64,000 bases of DNA, from the NCBI GenBank assembly GCA_002838815.1, contig LQGW01000062.1, positions 83,523-147,522 of the forward strand. The letters are read 5' to 3'. Origin of the DNA: Clostridiaceae bacterium JG1575. GTDB taxonomy: Bacteria > Bacillota > Clostridia > Clostridiales > Clostridiaceae. The translations under genes were made by a program, and so were the position numbers. Positions 51,731 through 61,714 of this stretch are shown here, piece after piece (within the stretch, counting starts at the first letter, position 1; the number at the start of each line of letters is the position of its first letter). A model generated the notes under the pieces. It did no database searches and had not been told where the DNA came from. It saw only the letters and a program-made list of their open reading frames with translations.

Positions 51731-52837
51731 TTAATCCAAATAATCCTTCAGTTTTTTACTGCGTGAGGGATGGCGGAGCTTTCTGAGTGCCTTGGCTTCA
51801 ATTTGCCGAATGCGCTCCCGAGTTACGTTGAATTCCCGACCCACTTCCTCAAGGGTGCGGGCTCGGCCATCATCCAGGCCAAAACGCAGGCGAAGCACCT
51901 TCTCTTCCCGAGGGGTCAACGTGTCCAGGACGCTCATCAGCTGTTCCTTCAGCATGGTGAAGGCCGCTGCCTCGGCGGGGGCCGGCGCGTCGTGGTCTTC
52001 GATAAAATCCCCCAAATGAGAATCTTCTTCCTCTCCGATGGGGGTCTCAAGGGAAACCGGTTCTTGGGCAATCTTCATGATTTCCCGCACCTTCTCCACG
52101 GGCAGATCCATCTGCTCAGCGATTTCTTCAGGCTGAGGATTGCGCCCGAGCTCCTGGACGAGCTGACGTTCGACTCGGATCAATTTATTGATGGTTTCCA
52201 CCATATGCACCGGAATGCGGATGGTTCGAGCCTGATCGGCAATGGCCCGGGTAATGGCTTGGCGAATCCACCAAGTCGCATAGGTTGAGAATTTGAACCC
52301 CTTGGTAAAGTCAAATTTTTCCACGGCCTTGATGAGCCCCAAATTGCCTTCCTGAATGAGATCGAGAAACTGCATGCCTCGTCCGACGTACCGTTTGGCG
52401 ATGGAGACCACTAGGCGAAGGTTCGCTTCGGCGAGCTTTTGGCGAGCCACTTCATCCCCTGCTTCAATTCGTTTGGCCAAGGCCACTTCTTCCTCATAGG
52501 TTAAAAGAGAAACCTTACCGATCTCTTTTAAATACATCCGAACCGGATCGTCGATGGCCACGCCTTCAGGAACCGCGATTTCGGCCTCTTCATCCTCTGG
52601 CTCTTCCTGGTTTTCTCGAATGACTTCCACGCCCATGGCCTCCAGTCCTTCGTAGATCCGCTCGATTTGTTCGGTGGAAATCTCCACCTCTTCCATTTCA
52701 TCGGTGATCTCTTTATACGTCAAAGAATGTGTCTTCTTCGCTTTATCCAAGAGACGATTGATGATGGAGTTCAGAAAATCCCGGTCCAAATCCAGTTGTT
52801 TCCCGAGATCGATATTTTTGTTGATGCTTCCTTCCAT
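51731..52837 (-). CDS. rpoD: Primary sigma factor RpoD (SigA)
   Basis: This 368-residue housekeeping sigma factor has a short region 1.1, then region 1.2 ([17 protein letters not shown]) and region 2 with [20 protein letters not shown] followed by [12 protein letters not shown]. Region 3 and region 4 ([20 protein letters not shown]) follow. Its region 2.4 and 4.2 residues fit the TATAAT/TTGACA promoters seen in this window. ATG 52837 follows AAATAGAG and lies 2 bases after the dnaG stop codon. Confidence 0.98.
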   Translation of the reverse strand: MEGSINKNIDLGKQLDLDRDFLNSIINRLLDKAKKTHSLTYKEITDEMEEVEISTEQIERIYEGLEAMGVEVIRENQEEPEDEEAEIAVPEGVAIDDPVRMYLKEIGKVSLLTYEEEVALAKRIEAGDEVARQKLAEANLRLVVSIAKRYVGRGMQFLDLIQEGNLGLIKAVEKFDFTKGFKFSTYATWWIRQAITRAIADQARTIRIPVHMVETINKLIRVERQLVQELGRNPQPEEIAEQMDLPVEKVREIMKIAQEPVSLETPIGEEEDSHLGDFIEDHDAPAPAEAAAFTMLKEQLMSVLDTLTPREEKVLRLRFGLDDGRARTLEEVGREFNVTRERIRQIEAKALRKLRHPSRSKKLKDYLD

Positions 52838-52839
52838 CT

Positions 52840-54582
52840 CTATTTACCTCCAAGTCTTTTCTGAATGTCCAATAATTCCCGAGCGATCTGCAAGGACTCC
52901 TCCATCCGTCCCGCTTCTTCCAGCGCGGCAATTTCCGAGAGCATGCTTTTTTTTCGCGCCTCCAAATTGTAGGCTTGGACCGTACGCACATAATCGCGGA
53001 TCAGTTGGGCAACTTCCACGTCCTCTGGAAAGTCTTCAATACCCACAATTTCAACCCATTCCGATTGGGCCTGTGCTTGCGTCAAATGAGCCGTGAGGTA
53101 GGCGTCGGGATGATCCCCCTCATACTCCATGAGCAGCTTGTAAATGGCTTTGTGCGCTTCTCCCGTCCACTCCTCCGGTCCCAAAGCATCCGCCACCTCC
53201 CGATATCCTTTGGCCAAAAGATTCAAGAGGATGCGCTGAGCCCTGCGGTGACCCGACTCTAAAAAGGGACCCGCCGTTTTAGAGGTCATCCATAATTTTC
53301 GATCATAACCCTTTTGAATCATGCCTGAGAGCGCTTGGGAGGAGACCCCGGTTTCTGTGGCGATCTTCCCCACCCAAACGTCCTTTTCGATGTTCGACAT
53401 CGGACTAAAAAGGGGCGCAAGTCGTTTTAAGTAAGTGATTTTGTCGTCCTCTTTCTTCAAATCCAGGCCGTCTCGGGCCATATTGATGCGAAACTCCGTC
53501 AGGGACTGCGCCGATGCCAAAAGCTGTGAAAAGGCTTCTCGGCCATGGCTTTTGAGGTATTCATCCGGATCCTTGCCGTCGGGAATGGTCAAGATGTGGA
53601 TGGAAAACCCCTCTTTTTCCAAAACCTCAAGGCCCCGTAGCGTCGCCATTTGACCGGCTTGATCCGCATCAAAGGCCACGATGACCTTTTGAACCCACCG
53701 TTTCATCAGCCGTGCCTGAATCTGCGTCAGCGCAGTGCCCAGCGCTGCAACCGCAGTCACAAAGCCGGCTTGATGGAGGGCGATGCAGTCCATGTACCCT
53801 TCCACAATGAGAAGGGTATCGTCCTCTTTTTTGCGGTTCTTTATAAAGAAATTGAGCCCGTAGAGGTTGGTTCCTTTTCGAAAGAGCTGGGTTTCCGGAG
53901 AATTGAGATACTTTGGTTTGGAGTCATCGAAAACCCGCGCGCCGAAGCCCGTAATGCGTCCCCGGTAATCAAACACGGGGAACATCAGTCGATTGCGGAA
54001 GCGATCGTAGCATTTGCCCCGTTCGATTCCCGACATCAAGCCGGATTTTTTGATGTCGGCCTCGCGAAAGCCCTGACTTTTCAAGTGGCGGAATAAAGCA
54101 TCCCAGGAATCTGGTGCAAGCCCCAGGCCAAAAGAAATCATCGTTGCGTCCTTGATGCCGCGTTGGGTCACATACTGGCGCGCCTGGGGGTTCGACCGAA
54201 GCTGGTTGAAGTAGAACCGGGCCGCTGCTTTATTCATGTTCTCCAGCGTTTCCCGCTCCTTACGGTCCTCGTCGTCTGCAACGTCGTCCACGGGCACCTC
54301 CAGTCCCAGGCGTTCGGCGAGCAGGCGGACGGATTCTTCAAAGCTTAGGCCCTTGGTCTTCATGAGCCACGTGAAGGCATTCCCCGATTCGCCACACCCA
54401 AAGCACTTATAAAAGCCCTTGGTGGCCGACACACTAAAGGAGGGGGTTTTTTCGTTATGAAAAGGACAAAGGCCCATGTAATTGGCCCCAGTCCGCTTGA
54501 GACGAACGCGTTCGGAAATGAGTTCGGGCAAATCCGTCTCCTCTTTGATGCGTTCGATGAATTCTTCAGGAATTCGCTTCAA
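52840..54582 (-). CDS. dnaG: DNA primase
   Basis: This 580-residue replication primase has the N-terminal zinc finger [11 protein letters not shown] ... [11 protein letters not shown] (Cys-His-Cys-Cys type) and a Toprim catalytic core with [14 protein letters not shown] and [10 protein letters not shown]. The C-terminal helicase-binding domain is also present. The length is normal. ATG 54582 follows AAAGGAGGATTTTTTG. It leads dnaG-rpoD and follows dgt, the standard Bacillota order. Confidence 0.98.
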   Translation of the reverse strand: MKRIPEEFIERIKEETDLPELISERVRLKRTGANYMGLCPFHNEKTPSFSVSATKGFYKCFGCGESGNAFTWLMKTKGLSFEESVRLLAERLGLEVPVDDVADDEDRKERETLENMNKAAARFYFNQLRSNPQARQYVTQRGIKDATMISFGLGLAPDSWDALFRHLKSQGFREADIKKSGLMSGIERGKCYDRFRNRLMFPVFDYRGRITGFGARVFDDSKPKYLNSPETQLFRKGTNLYGLNFFIKNRKKEDDTLLIVEGYMDCIALHQAGFVTAVAALGTALTQIQARLMKRWVQKVIVAFDADQAGQMATLRGLEVLEKEGFSIHILTIPDGKDPDEYLKSHGREAFSQLLASAQSLTEFRINMARDGLDLKKEDDKITYLKRLAPLFSPMSNIEKDVWVGKIATETGVSSQALSGMIQKGYDRKLWMTSKTAGPFLESGHRRAQRILLNLLAKGYREVADALGPEEWTGEAHKAIYKLLMEYEGDHPDAYLTAHLTQAQAQSEWVEIVGIEDFPEDVEVAQLIRDYVRTVQAYNLEARKKSMLSEIAALEEAGRMEESLQIARELLDIQKRLGGK

Positions 54583-54632
54583 AAAATCCTCCTTTCCTCA
54601 AATCACCTTGAGTTTTTTGTCCTTGGAGCCCC

Positions 54633-55649
54633 TTAGAGCCCCGGAATGAAAAGCTCTTGAAACTTCTCTCGGGCAAAATCATCCGTCATACCCGCAATAT
54701 AATCGGCCACTGCTCGTGGGAGCCCTTCTTCTTTTAGGATTTCCTGATAAAGAGAAGGCAGTGCTTCAGGATGGTTTCGGTAGTATTCAAAAAGGTTTTG
54801 AATGATGAACATCGCCTGATCCCTGGCTTTTCGCTGCGCGGGGCCAAGATAAACTTGTTCAAACATAAAGGTGCGAAGGCCCTTCAAGGCCGTGCCCACA
54901 CGCGGGCTCATGGTCACCTGTTGGAGCCCTTGCGAGAGATCTTTTTCGGTGGAATCCACCACATCCCGCACCAAAGTATCAATGCGCTGAGAGTGGCTTT
55001 TTCCCAAAACATCCACAAATTCAGAAGGCAGGTCCTCTTCACGAAGAATTCTTGCTCGAATGGAGTCATCAATGTCGTGATTGACGTAAGCGATCTTGTC
55101 GGAGAATCGTGCGATCTGGGCTTCCAACGTTGTTTGTTGCTTTTGGGTTTGAAATCCCGAATGATTTAAAACTCCTTCAAGGACCTCCGGCGTGAGGTTC
55201 AAGCCGCGACCGTCCCGCTCCAATCGCGTGAGCACGCGTACGGACTGCTCGCAGTGTCGAAAGCCACCGGGCAACAGCTGGTTTAAGGCTTCCTCCCCGT
55301 TGTGGGCAAAGGCCACATGACCGATGTCATGACCAAGGGTAATGGCTTCCACCAAGTCTTCATTGAGGGCCAACGCGCGAGCAATGGTACGGGCAATTTG
55401 ACTGACTTCCAAAGTGTGCGTGAGTCGAGTTCGGTAGTGATCGCCTGAGGTGCGAATGTATACTTGCGTTTTGTGCTTCAGGCGGCGAAAGGATTTGCAG
55501 TGGATGATGCGGTCACGGTCTACCATAAAGCAGGTTCGGAAATCTTCAGCCTCTTCATGGCGGGCTCTTGGCCCCGCCGCATTGGCGTGAACGGCCTGCG
55601 GGCGCAAGAATTCTTGTTCCTGCGCTTCAATGCGCTCTCGAATGGTCAT
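54633..55649 (-). CDS. dgt: Deoxyguanosinetriphosphate triphosphohydrolase-like protein
   Basis: This 338-residue HD-domain phosphohydrolase shows RRLKHKTQVYI and RLTHTLEVSQIARTIA, then ITLGHDIGHVAFAHNGEEAL with the HD pair, and DKIAYVNHDIDD. It splits dNTPs to nucleosides and tripolyphosphate and may limit dNTP pools. It is of the short type-2 class. ATG 55649 follows GGGAGGGATTTTCA. It lies between ppdK and dnaG, as in many Clostridia. Confidence 0.94.
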   Translation of the reverse strand: MTIRERIEAQEQEFLRPQAVHANAAGPRARHEEAEDFRTCFMVDRDRIIHCKSFRRLKHKTQVYIRTSGDHYRTRLTHTLEVSQIARTIARALALNEDLVEAITLGHDIGHVAFAHNGEEALNQLLPGGFRHCEQSVRVLTRLERDGRGLNLTPEVLEGVLNHSGFQTQKQQTTLEAQIARFSDKIAYVNHDIDDSIRARILREEDLPSEFVDVLGKSHSQRIDTLVRDVVDSTEKDLSQGLQQVTMSPRVGTALKGLRTFMFEQVYLGPAQRKARDQAMFIIQNLFEYYRNHPEALPSLYQEILKEEGLPRAVADYIAGMTDDFAREKFQELFIPGL

Positions 55650-55825
55650 TGAAAATCCCTCCCTTCCCTTATATTATTCCGTACCTAATTTGAAAAACCC
55701 TTTTTTTTGACAAAAGAAAGCCTGTAAAAACCTTGTGAACAACCTCACGTAAATCGAAAGGGCTTCTTCCGATGCGCCTTTTGGGATGAGGGAACTCACG
55801 ATGCGTCCTCTGGGCATAACTCATA

Positions 55826-55857
55826 AAGCAGCCGCTGCCTGAGGCAGCGACTGCTTA
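55826..55857 (-). terminator. Terminator of ppdK
   Basis: AGCAGTCGCTGCC pairs with GGCAGCGGCTGCT (one wobble or mismatch) on the minus strand, followed by TTATG. The T-run is short. It lies about 50 bases after the ppdK stop codon. Confidence 0.7.
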
Positions 55858-55905
55858 TGAACGATCCGGGGACCAAAGGTCCTAGATCAAAGGGGTTTTG
55901 AGCAT

Positions 55906-58539
55906 TTACTTTCTCGGGAATTTGATCTGGGCTTGCGCAGCGGCAAGACGAGCCAGGGGAACCCGGAACGGCGAGCAGGATACATAATCCAAGCCGGTCT
56001 TGTGGAAGAATTCCACGGAGGAAGGATCTCCGCCGTGCTCTCCACAAACACCAATCTTCAGCTCAGGACGAGTTTTTCTCCCCAATTCCACAGCGATTTC
56101 CACTAGGCGACCCACGCCAACCTGGTCAACCTTTTGGAACGGATCAAATTCATAGATCTTCTTCTCATAGTAGTCTTTCAGGAAGTTTCCAGCATCATCG
56201 CGGGAGAATCCAAAGGTCATCTGCGTCAAATCGTTGGTGCCAAAGGAGAAGAATTCTGCTTCCTTGGCCACTTCATCTGCAGTGATGGCCGCACGTGGGA
56301 TTTCGATCATGGTTCCCACGAGGTACTTCATATCGTCTCCAGAAGCTGCGATGATCTCATCCGCTACGCGAACAATGATGTCCTTCACGTACTTCATTTC
56401 CTTGGCCTCTCCGACCAAGGGGACCATGATTTCCGGAACGATGTCGTAGCCTTTTTCTTTGCGGACTTCCAACGCAGCTTCGATGACTGCCCGAGTCTGC
56501 ATTTCAGCAATTTCAGGATAGGTCACCGTCAAGCGGCATCCTCTATGGCCCATCATGGGGTTGAATTCATGAAGCGAGGCAATGACATCCTTCAATTCTT
56601 CCTCCGCCATGTTCATTTCTTGGGCCAAAGCGACAATGTCTTCCTCGTGGGTAGGCAGGAACTCATGCAGTGGGGGATCCAAGAAGCGAATGGTCGCCGG
56701 ACGTCCCTCCAGGGCCTCATAGATTCCCTTGAAGTCGCCTTTTTGCATGGGCAAAAGCTTCGCCAATGCGCGCTCACGGGCTTCCTTGGTGCGCGAGACA
56801 ATCATCTCACGCACGGCGGCGATCCGATCCTCGGCAAAGAACATATGCTCAGTCCGCGTAAGGCCAATTCCCTGGGCTCCAAATTTAACTGCGGTTTCCG
56901 TATCGTGGGGAGTGTCGGAATTGGTGCGGACCTTCAGGACACGCACTTCATCCGCCCAGCTCATAAAGGTTTCAAAGTCACCGGAGATCTCAGGATCCAC
57001 CGTGTCAATTTCCTTGCCATACACTTTTCCAGTAGATCCATCCAGGGAGAACCAGTCTTGATCCGTGTAGACCTGACCGTTGACCTTGACCGTTCTGGCC
57101 TGCTCGTTAACCACTAAGGATCCGCAACCAGCCACACAGCAGGTGCCCATTCCACGGGCCACAACGGCTGCGTGGGAGGTCATTCCGCCGCGCACGGTGA
57201 GAATTCCTTCAGCGGCCACCATCCCTTCAATGTCTTCAGGAGACGTCTCCAACCGAACCAGGATGACCTTCTCCCCTTTTTCATGGCGTTCTTTGGCTTC
57301 TTGGGCCGTAAAGGCGATCCTACCGGTGGCGGCCCCGGGGGATGCGGGAAGACCTTCTGCAATGGGCGTGGCTTCCTTCACGGCCTTTGCATCAAATGCC
57401 GGGTGCAACAGGGTGTCGAGCTGCTTGGGATCGACCTTTAACAAGGCCTCTTCCTTGGTGTTCATGCCTTCTTGAACCAGATCCACGGCAATCTTCAGCG
57501 CAGACTGTGCGGTACGCTTGCCGTTTCTGGTCTGGAGGAAGTAGAGCTTCCCTTCTTCAATGGTGAACTCCATATCCTGCATGTCTTTGTAGTGATTCTC
57601 CAGCGTATTGACGATATCCACAAACTGTTTGTAGACTTCGGGCATTTGCAGCTCGAGCTCTTCAATGGGCTTGGGCGTCCGGATTCCGGCCACCACGTCT
57701 TCCCCTTGAGCGTTCATCAAGTACTCAGCGAAGATCTTCTTCTCCCCCGTGGAGGGGTTCCTGGAGAAGGCAACACCAGTGCCCGAGGTCTCTCCTTTGT
57801 TTCCGAAGACCATGGCCTGAACGTTGACGGCCGTTCCCCAGGAATAAGGAATATCATTTAAGCGACGATACACGTTGGCTCTGGGGTTGTCCCAAGAACG
57901 GAAGACTGCGGTGATGGACTCAATGAGCTGGGTTTTAGGATCTTGAGGGAATTCTTCTCCCTTTTCTTTGGCGTAAAACGCTTTGAAGCGGCGAACCAAT
58001 TCTTTCAGGTCGTCGGCCGTGAGGTCCGTATCCAGATGAACTCCCTTGGCTTCCTTCATTTCATCCATGATTTCTTCGAAGTGCTTTTTCTCCACTTCCA
58101 TAACGACGTCCGAAAACATCTGGATGAAGCGGCGATACGAGTCGTAAGCAAACCGATCGTTGCCCGTCTCTTTGGCCAAAACGTCCACGGTGGTGTCGTT
58201 GAGTCCAAGGTTCAAAATGGTGTCCATCATACCGGGCATGGAGGCCCGGGCGCCGGAACGTACGGAAACGAGCAGGGGATTTTTCTCTCCACCGAAGGTT
58301 TTTCCCGTAACGGATTCAATGTTTTTCATGGCTTCGCTGATTTCTTCCACGATGCCTTGGCTGATGGTGCGACCATCCTCATAATATTTGGTGCAGGCCT
58401 CGGTGGTAACGGTGAAGCCTTGGGGAATGGGAATGCCCAAACCGGTCATTTCCGCAAGGTTGGCTCCTTTGCCGCCAAGAAGATTTCTCATCCCGGCATT
58501 ACCTTCTGTGAAAAGGTAAACGAACTTGTTGTTTTCCAT
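55906..58539 (-). CDS. ppdK: Pyruvate, phosphate dikinase
   Basis: This 877-residue enzyme interconverts pyruvate, ATP and Pi with phosphoenolpyruvate, AMP and PPi. It has an ATP-grasp N-terminal domain (GGKGANLAEMTGLGIPIPQG), a swivelling phospho-His domain (GGMTSHAAVVARGMGTCCVAG, split; catalytic His in TSHAA), and a PEP-binding barrel with IGVCGEHGGDPSSV and the Cys of YVSCSPFRVP. It is full length. Anaerobes often use it for PPi-based glycolysis or gluconeogenesis. ATG 58539 follows AAAGAGAGGTAAG. A TATAAT lies near 58624-58630. Confidence 0.98.
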   Translation of the reverse strand: MENNKFVYLFTEGNAGMRNLLGGKGANLAEMTGLGIPIPQGFTVTTEACTKYYEDGRTISQGIVEEISEAMKNIESVTGKTFGGEKNPLLVSVRSGARASMPGMMDTILNLGLNDTTVDVLAKETGNDRFAYDSYRRFIQMFSDVVMEVEKKHFEEIMDEMKEAKGVHLDTDLTADDLKELVRRFKAFYAKEKGEEFPQDPKTQLIESITAVFRSWDNPRANVYRRLNDIPYSWGTAVNVQAMVFGNKGETSGTGVAFSRNPSTGEKKIFAEYLMNAQGEDVVAGIRTPKPIEELELQMPEVYKQFVDIVNTLENHYKDMQDMEFTIEEGKLYFLQTRNGKRTAQSALKIAVDLVQEGMNTKEEALLKVDPKQLDTLLHPAFDAKAVKEATPIAEGLPASPGAATGRIAFTAQEAKERHEKGEKVILVRLETSPEDIEGMVAAEGILTVRGGMTSHAAVVARGMGTCCVAGCGSLVVNEQARTVKVNGQVYTDQDWFSLDGSTGKVYGKEIDTVDPEISGDFETFMSWADEVRVLKVRTNSDTPHDTETAVKFGAQGIGLTRTEHMFFAEDRIAAVREMIVSRTKEARERALAKLLPMQKGDFKGIYEALEGRPATIRFLDPPLHEFLPTHEEDIVALAQEMNMAEEELKDVIASLHEFNPMMGHRGCRLTVTYPEIAEMQTRAVIEAALEVRKEKGYDIVPEIMVPLVGEAKEMKYVKDIIVRVADEIIAASGDDMKYLVGTMIEIPRAAITADEVAKEAEFFSFGTNDLTQMTFGFSRDDAGNFLKDYYEKKIYEFDPFQKVDQVGVGRLVEIAVELGRKTRPELKIGVCGEHGGDPSSVEFFHKTGLDYVSCSPFRVPLARLAAAQAQIKFPRK

Positions 58540-58699
58540 TGGTCTTACCTCTCTTTAATCCTTACTCCCGCCATGGGAGCATCCAATTCCGCAGGCTGTG
58601 GGGACGCCTGCAATCCACTGATGATTATAACACGAAGAGTTCAATGAATTCTTAAGTTTATCAATTATTCACGGTTTTCCATTGTCAATTGGCAAGTTT

Positions 58700-58752
58700 A
58701 AGGGATTTCTCCATCACCACGTTTACAATTGCGTGTTCAGGAGAAATCCCTT
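58700..58752. repeat. 13-base perfect inverted repeat upstream of ppdK
   Basis: AAGGGATTTCTCC and GGAGAAATCCCTT flank a 27-base loop that has its own CACG/CGTG pairing. On the plus strand it is followed by CCTTTTG; on the minus strand no T-run follows. It lies between the 66-residue gene and ppdK. It may be a terminator or an operator. Confidence 0.55.
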
Positions 58753-58814
58753 CCTTTTGTTAGTCAACCAAAATAAGGACGACGGAAATACGATCCTTAG
58801 GTCATTGCCTTTGT

Positions 58815-59015
58815 TTAATCTTTATTTTCACAAACATCGGACCCTACATCACAAACCCGGGTCCCATCGGGCGAAACCTCCTTGCCTTCGGCAGCCGGCG
58901 TAATGCCTTCGCTGACGCGGTCTCTTCCTGGAAAATCCTTGCCTTTGGTTGGTTCCCCTTCTGGGCGCACCAAATAGCTGCGATTTTCATCTGTTTTTTT
59001 AGGATTCTCTTTCAT
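58815..59015 (-). CDS. Small hydrophilic protein of unknown function (66 residues)
   Basis: The start is ATG 59015 after AAGGAGGCCAGCC (an upstream ATG at 59048 has no ribosome binding site). The sequence is charged and low in hydrophobic residues (MKENPKKTDENRSYLVRPEG), rich in Gly, Glu and Pro, and ends with two cysteines (RVCDVGSDVCENKD). It is probably disordered. The strong ribosome binding site argues for a real gene. No family is recognised. Confidence 0.6.
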   Translation of the reverse strand: MKENPKKTDENRSYLVRPEGEPTKGKDFPGRDRVSEGITPAAEGKEVSPDGTRVCDVGSDVCENKD

Positions 59016-59154
59016 GGCTGGCCTCCTTGGCGAATGTGTTGGATTCATTGATAATCCATAACTTCATCGTACCGCTTCTTCATGTCCCCCAGATGAAGGG
59101 GCATTGAAAAAAGCATGAAGATTCCAGCCGTTGCCTTCAGGGGAGGGACCATTA

Positions 59155-59679
59155 TTACAGGGAAATGGTAAAGTACTTTTCGCCTGCATCGTGTTGATCT
59201 TTCAAGTACCCAGCATCTTTCATGTCCTGAAACCGGGTCTCCAAATCCTCTCTGGTTTCTTGGACGGTACGGATGGCTCCCGCTGTACGGTGCTTCAAAA
59301 GACGAGCCACAGACACCGTTTCTCCATTGCCTTTTTCATAAGCAAGGTCCACTGAGGACAATGCGAGCACTGCAGTTCCTATAGCCAGGGCCTTGGGCTT
59401 CCAAAGCGCTGCGACAAAAACACCAGCGCCAAAGGCCATGGCGGGCACTCGAATCAGGGAATGCCCGTGCCTTTGAAGGGAGATGGTGGGCGCGGTGACC
59501 TTGGAAACCGTGCGCCGTACTTGATCGACACGCTCCTTGCGGTGGCCTTCCTCCAAGGCAATGACGGCGTCTAAAACATCGTATTGGTGTTCTTTTAAGG
59601 CGCCCAGCGCCTCTTTGTGCGATACCTTAACCCGACTGCGCACTTGATCAATACGCTCCATTAGTTCTTTAGAATCCAT
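59155..59679 (-). CDS. DUF4342-like protein with N-terminal UBA-like helix bundle
   Basis: This is a 174-residue protein. Residues 1-48 (MERIDQVRSRVKVSHKEALGAL, e.g. RVKVSHKEALGALKEHQYDV) look like the UBA-like domain seen in EF-Ts and DUF4342 proteins. A weakly hydrophobic middle (about 75-110) may be one or two membrane segments, and a charged helical tail follows. ATG 59679 follows AAGGAGGAAGACGCT. Genes of this type are often found between recO and ppdK in Clostridia. The function is unknown. Confidence 0.75.
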   Translation of the reverse strand: MDSKELMERIDQVRSRVKVSHKEALGALKEHQYDVLDAVIALEEGHRKERVDQVRRTVSKVTAPTISLQRHGHSLIRVPAMAFGAGVFVAALWKPKALAIGTAVLALSSVDLAYEKGNGETVSVARLLKHRTAGAIRTVQETREDLETRFQDMKDAGYLKDQHDAGEKYFTISL

Positions 59680-59740
59680 AGCGTCTTCCTCCTTGATCAG
59701 CCCTCATGGGCTTGGGATAATGGTTCAGCCTCGGCCCATG

Positions 59741-60394
59741 CTATGGGGGCGGGAGCTGATCCAAAAGCGCAAGGCTTTTGGGGATGCGAAAAAAACAATC
59801 TTCAAACAAGCGCAAGGCCAGACCTCGAGAAGCCTCCAGCGCCTCAGGCTCCTGTCTTTGCTGAAGGCATTCTTCCAAGGGGGCGTTGAGAAACGTTCGA
59901 ATCAGGCCCCGCGCTGCGGGGGTTACGGTCTTTGCCAAAAGAGGGTCCGGTGGATTGCCCGTAAAGACCAGTACTTTCCATTCAAAAGCCCGCGTTAAAA
60001 CCTCCCCGTCCACCTCCCCTGTATCCAAAAGATACAGGGCTTTCATGAGGTTATAAAATAGTTTTTCGTTAACTTCCCGATCCGCAAGCGCCACATCGCA
60101 AAGTTCCAAATAATAGCTGGCGCGAGTGATAGCTTCATACTCACTGCGGATGGTTTGAAAGGAATGCAGCGTACTGGATTCTTGATACGAATATAGGCTC
60201 TTGCCGGGAAATAGGACAAAATCACAAAGCTGCAGGCCCTCTAGCGTCCCTCCTCGTTGCCCTTTGCCCGAGCGGGCTCCACGAACAAGGATTGAAATTT
60301 TGCCCATCTCCAGGGAAAACACCTGCAAGATTCGGTCTCGTTCCCGATAGTCCATGGTTTTCAAAATGATGCCCCGTGCTTTGGCTAAGCTCAT
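59741..60394 (-). CDS. recO: DNA repair protein RecO, short form without zinc module
   Basis: This is a 217-residue protein; the usual length is about 240-260. The N-terminal OB fold is clear (ARGIILKTMDYRERDRILQVF, e.g. GIILKTMDYRERDRILQVF), followed by the helical core with YYLELCDVALADREVNEKLF. In most Bacillota RecO a Cys4 zinc ribbon follows FELKLL..LG; here FEWKVLVFTGNPPDPLLAKTV passes straight to the last helices and no CxxC is present. RecO loads RecA through RecFOR. The ATG at 60394 overlaps the era stop codon. Confidence 0.88.
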   Translation of the reverse strand: MSLAKARGIILKTMDYRERDRILQVFSLEMGKISILVRGARSGKGQRGGTLEGLQLCDFVLFPGKSLYSYQESSTLHSFQTIRSEYEAITRASYYLELCDVALADREVNEKLFYNLMKALYLLDTGEVDGEVLTRAFEWKVLVFTGNPPDPLLAKTVTPAARGLIRTFLNAPLEECLQQRQEPEALEASRGLALRLFEDCFFRIPKSLALLDQLPPP

Positions 60395-61281
60395 CAGCGC
60401 TTTTTATACCCGTACTCTGAAAGGTAAGAGGGATTGTCCCGCCAATCCTTTCGAACCTTCACAAAGCACTTTAGATTCACGTTGGTACGGAAAAAATGCT
60501 CCAAGTCTGCTCGGGCATAGGAGCCAATCTTTTTGAGCGTCTGTCCGCCTTTGCCGATGATGATGGGCTTGTGTGATTCTTTTTCCGTAATGATGTCCAC
60601 CGCCACATCCAACGTTTGATCGGGACGCTCCTTCATGGAGGTCACACGCACAGCAATGCCGTGGGGCACCTCTTCATTGAGGAGTCGGAGCGCTTTTTCT
60701 CGCACCGTTTCTTCGACAATAAAGCGCTCCTGAACATCCGCCAAAATGTCCTTGGGGTAGTAGGCGGGACCTTCAGGAAGCTTTTTTTTCATGAGATTCA
60801 AAAGCACGTCCACATTCTTTCCCGTCAAGGCAGAAATGGGAATCCATTCGTCAAAGGAAGCGGCTTGTTGCCAAGCGGCTAAGGATTCCGCTACCTTCTC
60901 TGGAGGGTACTCATCCATTTTATTGAGCACCAAGAATTTCGGCGCGGATCGGTGCGCCAAAAGTTCTTTTAGGATGTACTCATCTCCTGGACCCGGTTTC
61001 CCCGGCTGCGTCAAAAAAAGAATCAAGTCCACATCATTGATGGCTTCCGTTGCTCGACCCATCATGTATTCACCCAACTTGTGCTTGGGCTTGTGCATGC
61101 CTGGGGTGTCGACGAAGATGATCTGGCAGTCGGAATCGTTATAGATGGCCTGCATGCTGGTTCTTGTCGTCTGCGGCTTGTCCGAGACAATGGCCAGTTT
61201 CTCTTTCATGATGCGGTTGATCAAGGTGGATTTCCCCACATTGGGGCGGCCGATGATCGACACATAGCCCGATTTAAACAT
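60394..61281 (-). CDS. era: GTPase Era
   Basis: This 295-residue GTPase helps 16S rRNA processing and 30S assembly. G1 is [10 protein letters not shown]3 is [17 protein letters not shown]4 is NKMDE, and the C-terminal KH domain has [17 protein letters not shown]. The start is ATG 61281, whose gene overlaps the cdd stop codon by 8 bases; the frame stays open 39 codons further but only as a shadow of cdd. It lies between cdd and recO, the standard order. Confidence 0.98.
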   Translation of the reverse strand: MFKSGYVSIIGRPNVGKSTLINRIMKEKLAIVSDKPQTTRTSMQAIYNDSDCQIIFVDTPGMHKPKHKLGEYMMGRATEAINDVDLILFLTQPGKPGPGDEYILKELLAHRSAPKFLVLNKMDEYPPEKVAESLAAWQQAASFDEWIPISALTGKNVDVLLNLMKKKLPEGPAYYPKDILADVQERFIVEETVREKALRLLNEEVPHGIAVRVTSMKERPDQTLDVAVDIITEKESHKPIIIGKGGQTLKKIGSYARADLEHFFRTNVNLKCFVKVRKDWRDNPSYLSEYGYKKR

Positions 61282-61690
61282 CTTTGTACTCCTCCAAATC
61301 TTTCGGGGTAAAGGCTCCGGGCAAGAGCGCCGCAAGGGTTTCTTCGCGGTAGTCCAAAGCGCTTTTGACGATGAAGACGGGCATGTCTTGACCCGCAAAC
61401 TCTGCCATCACCTGACGGCAAATGCCGCAAGGATAGGTGAAATGCTCTGGATCGCCCGCCACGGCCAACGCCACAATTCGTCGGGCTCCTTGATTTAAGG
61501 CTGAAAAAATGGCGGTGCGTTCTGCACAATTGGTGGCCCCAAAGGACGCATTCTCAATATTAAAGCCCCCCACCACTTCTCCCTCCTCCGTTTGAACCGC
61601 AGCCCCCACGAAAAAGTGAGAATAGGGCGCATAGGCATTGTGTCGGCTCTCCAGAGCCTTGGCAATGAGTTCTTCTCGTTTGATGGTCAT
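61274..61690 (-). CDS. cdd: Cytidine deaminase
   Basis: This 138-residue zinc enzyme deaminates cytidine and deoxycytidine for pyrimidine salvage. The zinc and catalytic motifs are [12 protein letters not shown] (Cys, Glu) and [13 protein letters not shown] (two Cys). [12 protein letters not shown] and NIENASFGA bind the nucleoside. ATG 61690 follows AAAGGATATCGAG. It is coupled to era by overlap. Confidence 0.97.
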   Translation of the reverse strand: MTIKREELIAKALESRHNAYAPYSHFFVGAAVQTEEGEVVGGFNIENASFGATNCAERTAIFSALNQGARRIVALAVAGDPEHFTYPCGICRQVMAEFAGQDMPVFIVKSALDYREETLAALLPGAFTPKDLEEYKDV

Positions 61691-61714
61691 CTCGATATCC
61701 TTTCACTTTAGGTA

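Noticed and set aside
56134..57117. Plus-strand open frame of 327 codons inside ppdK
   Set aside because: Antisense shadow of a highly conserved enzyme, low in complexity of motif and without a ribosome binding site.
59690..59757. GATCAGC/GCTGATC pairing at the recO 3' end as a terminator
   Set aside because: One arm lies within the recO coding end, the loop is long, and no T-run follows.
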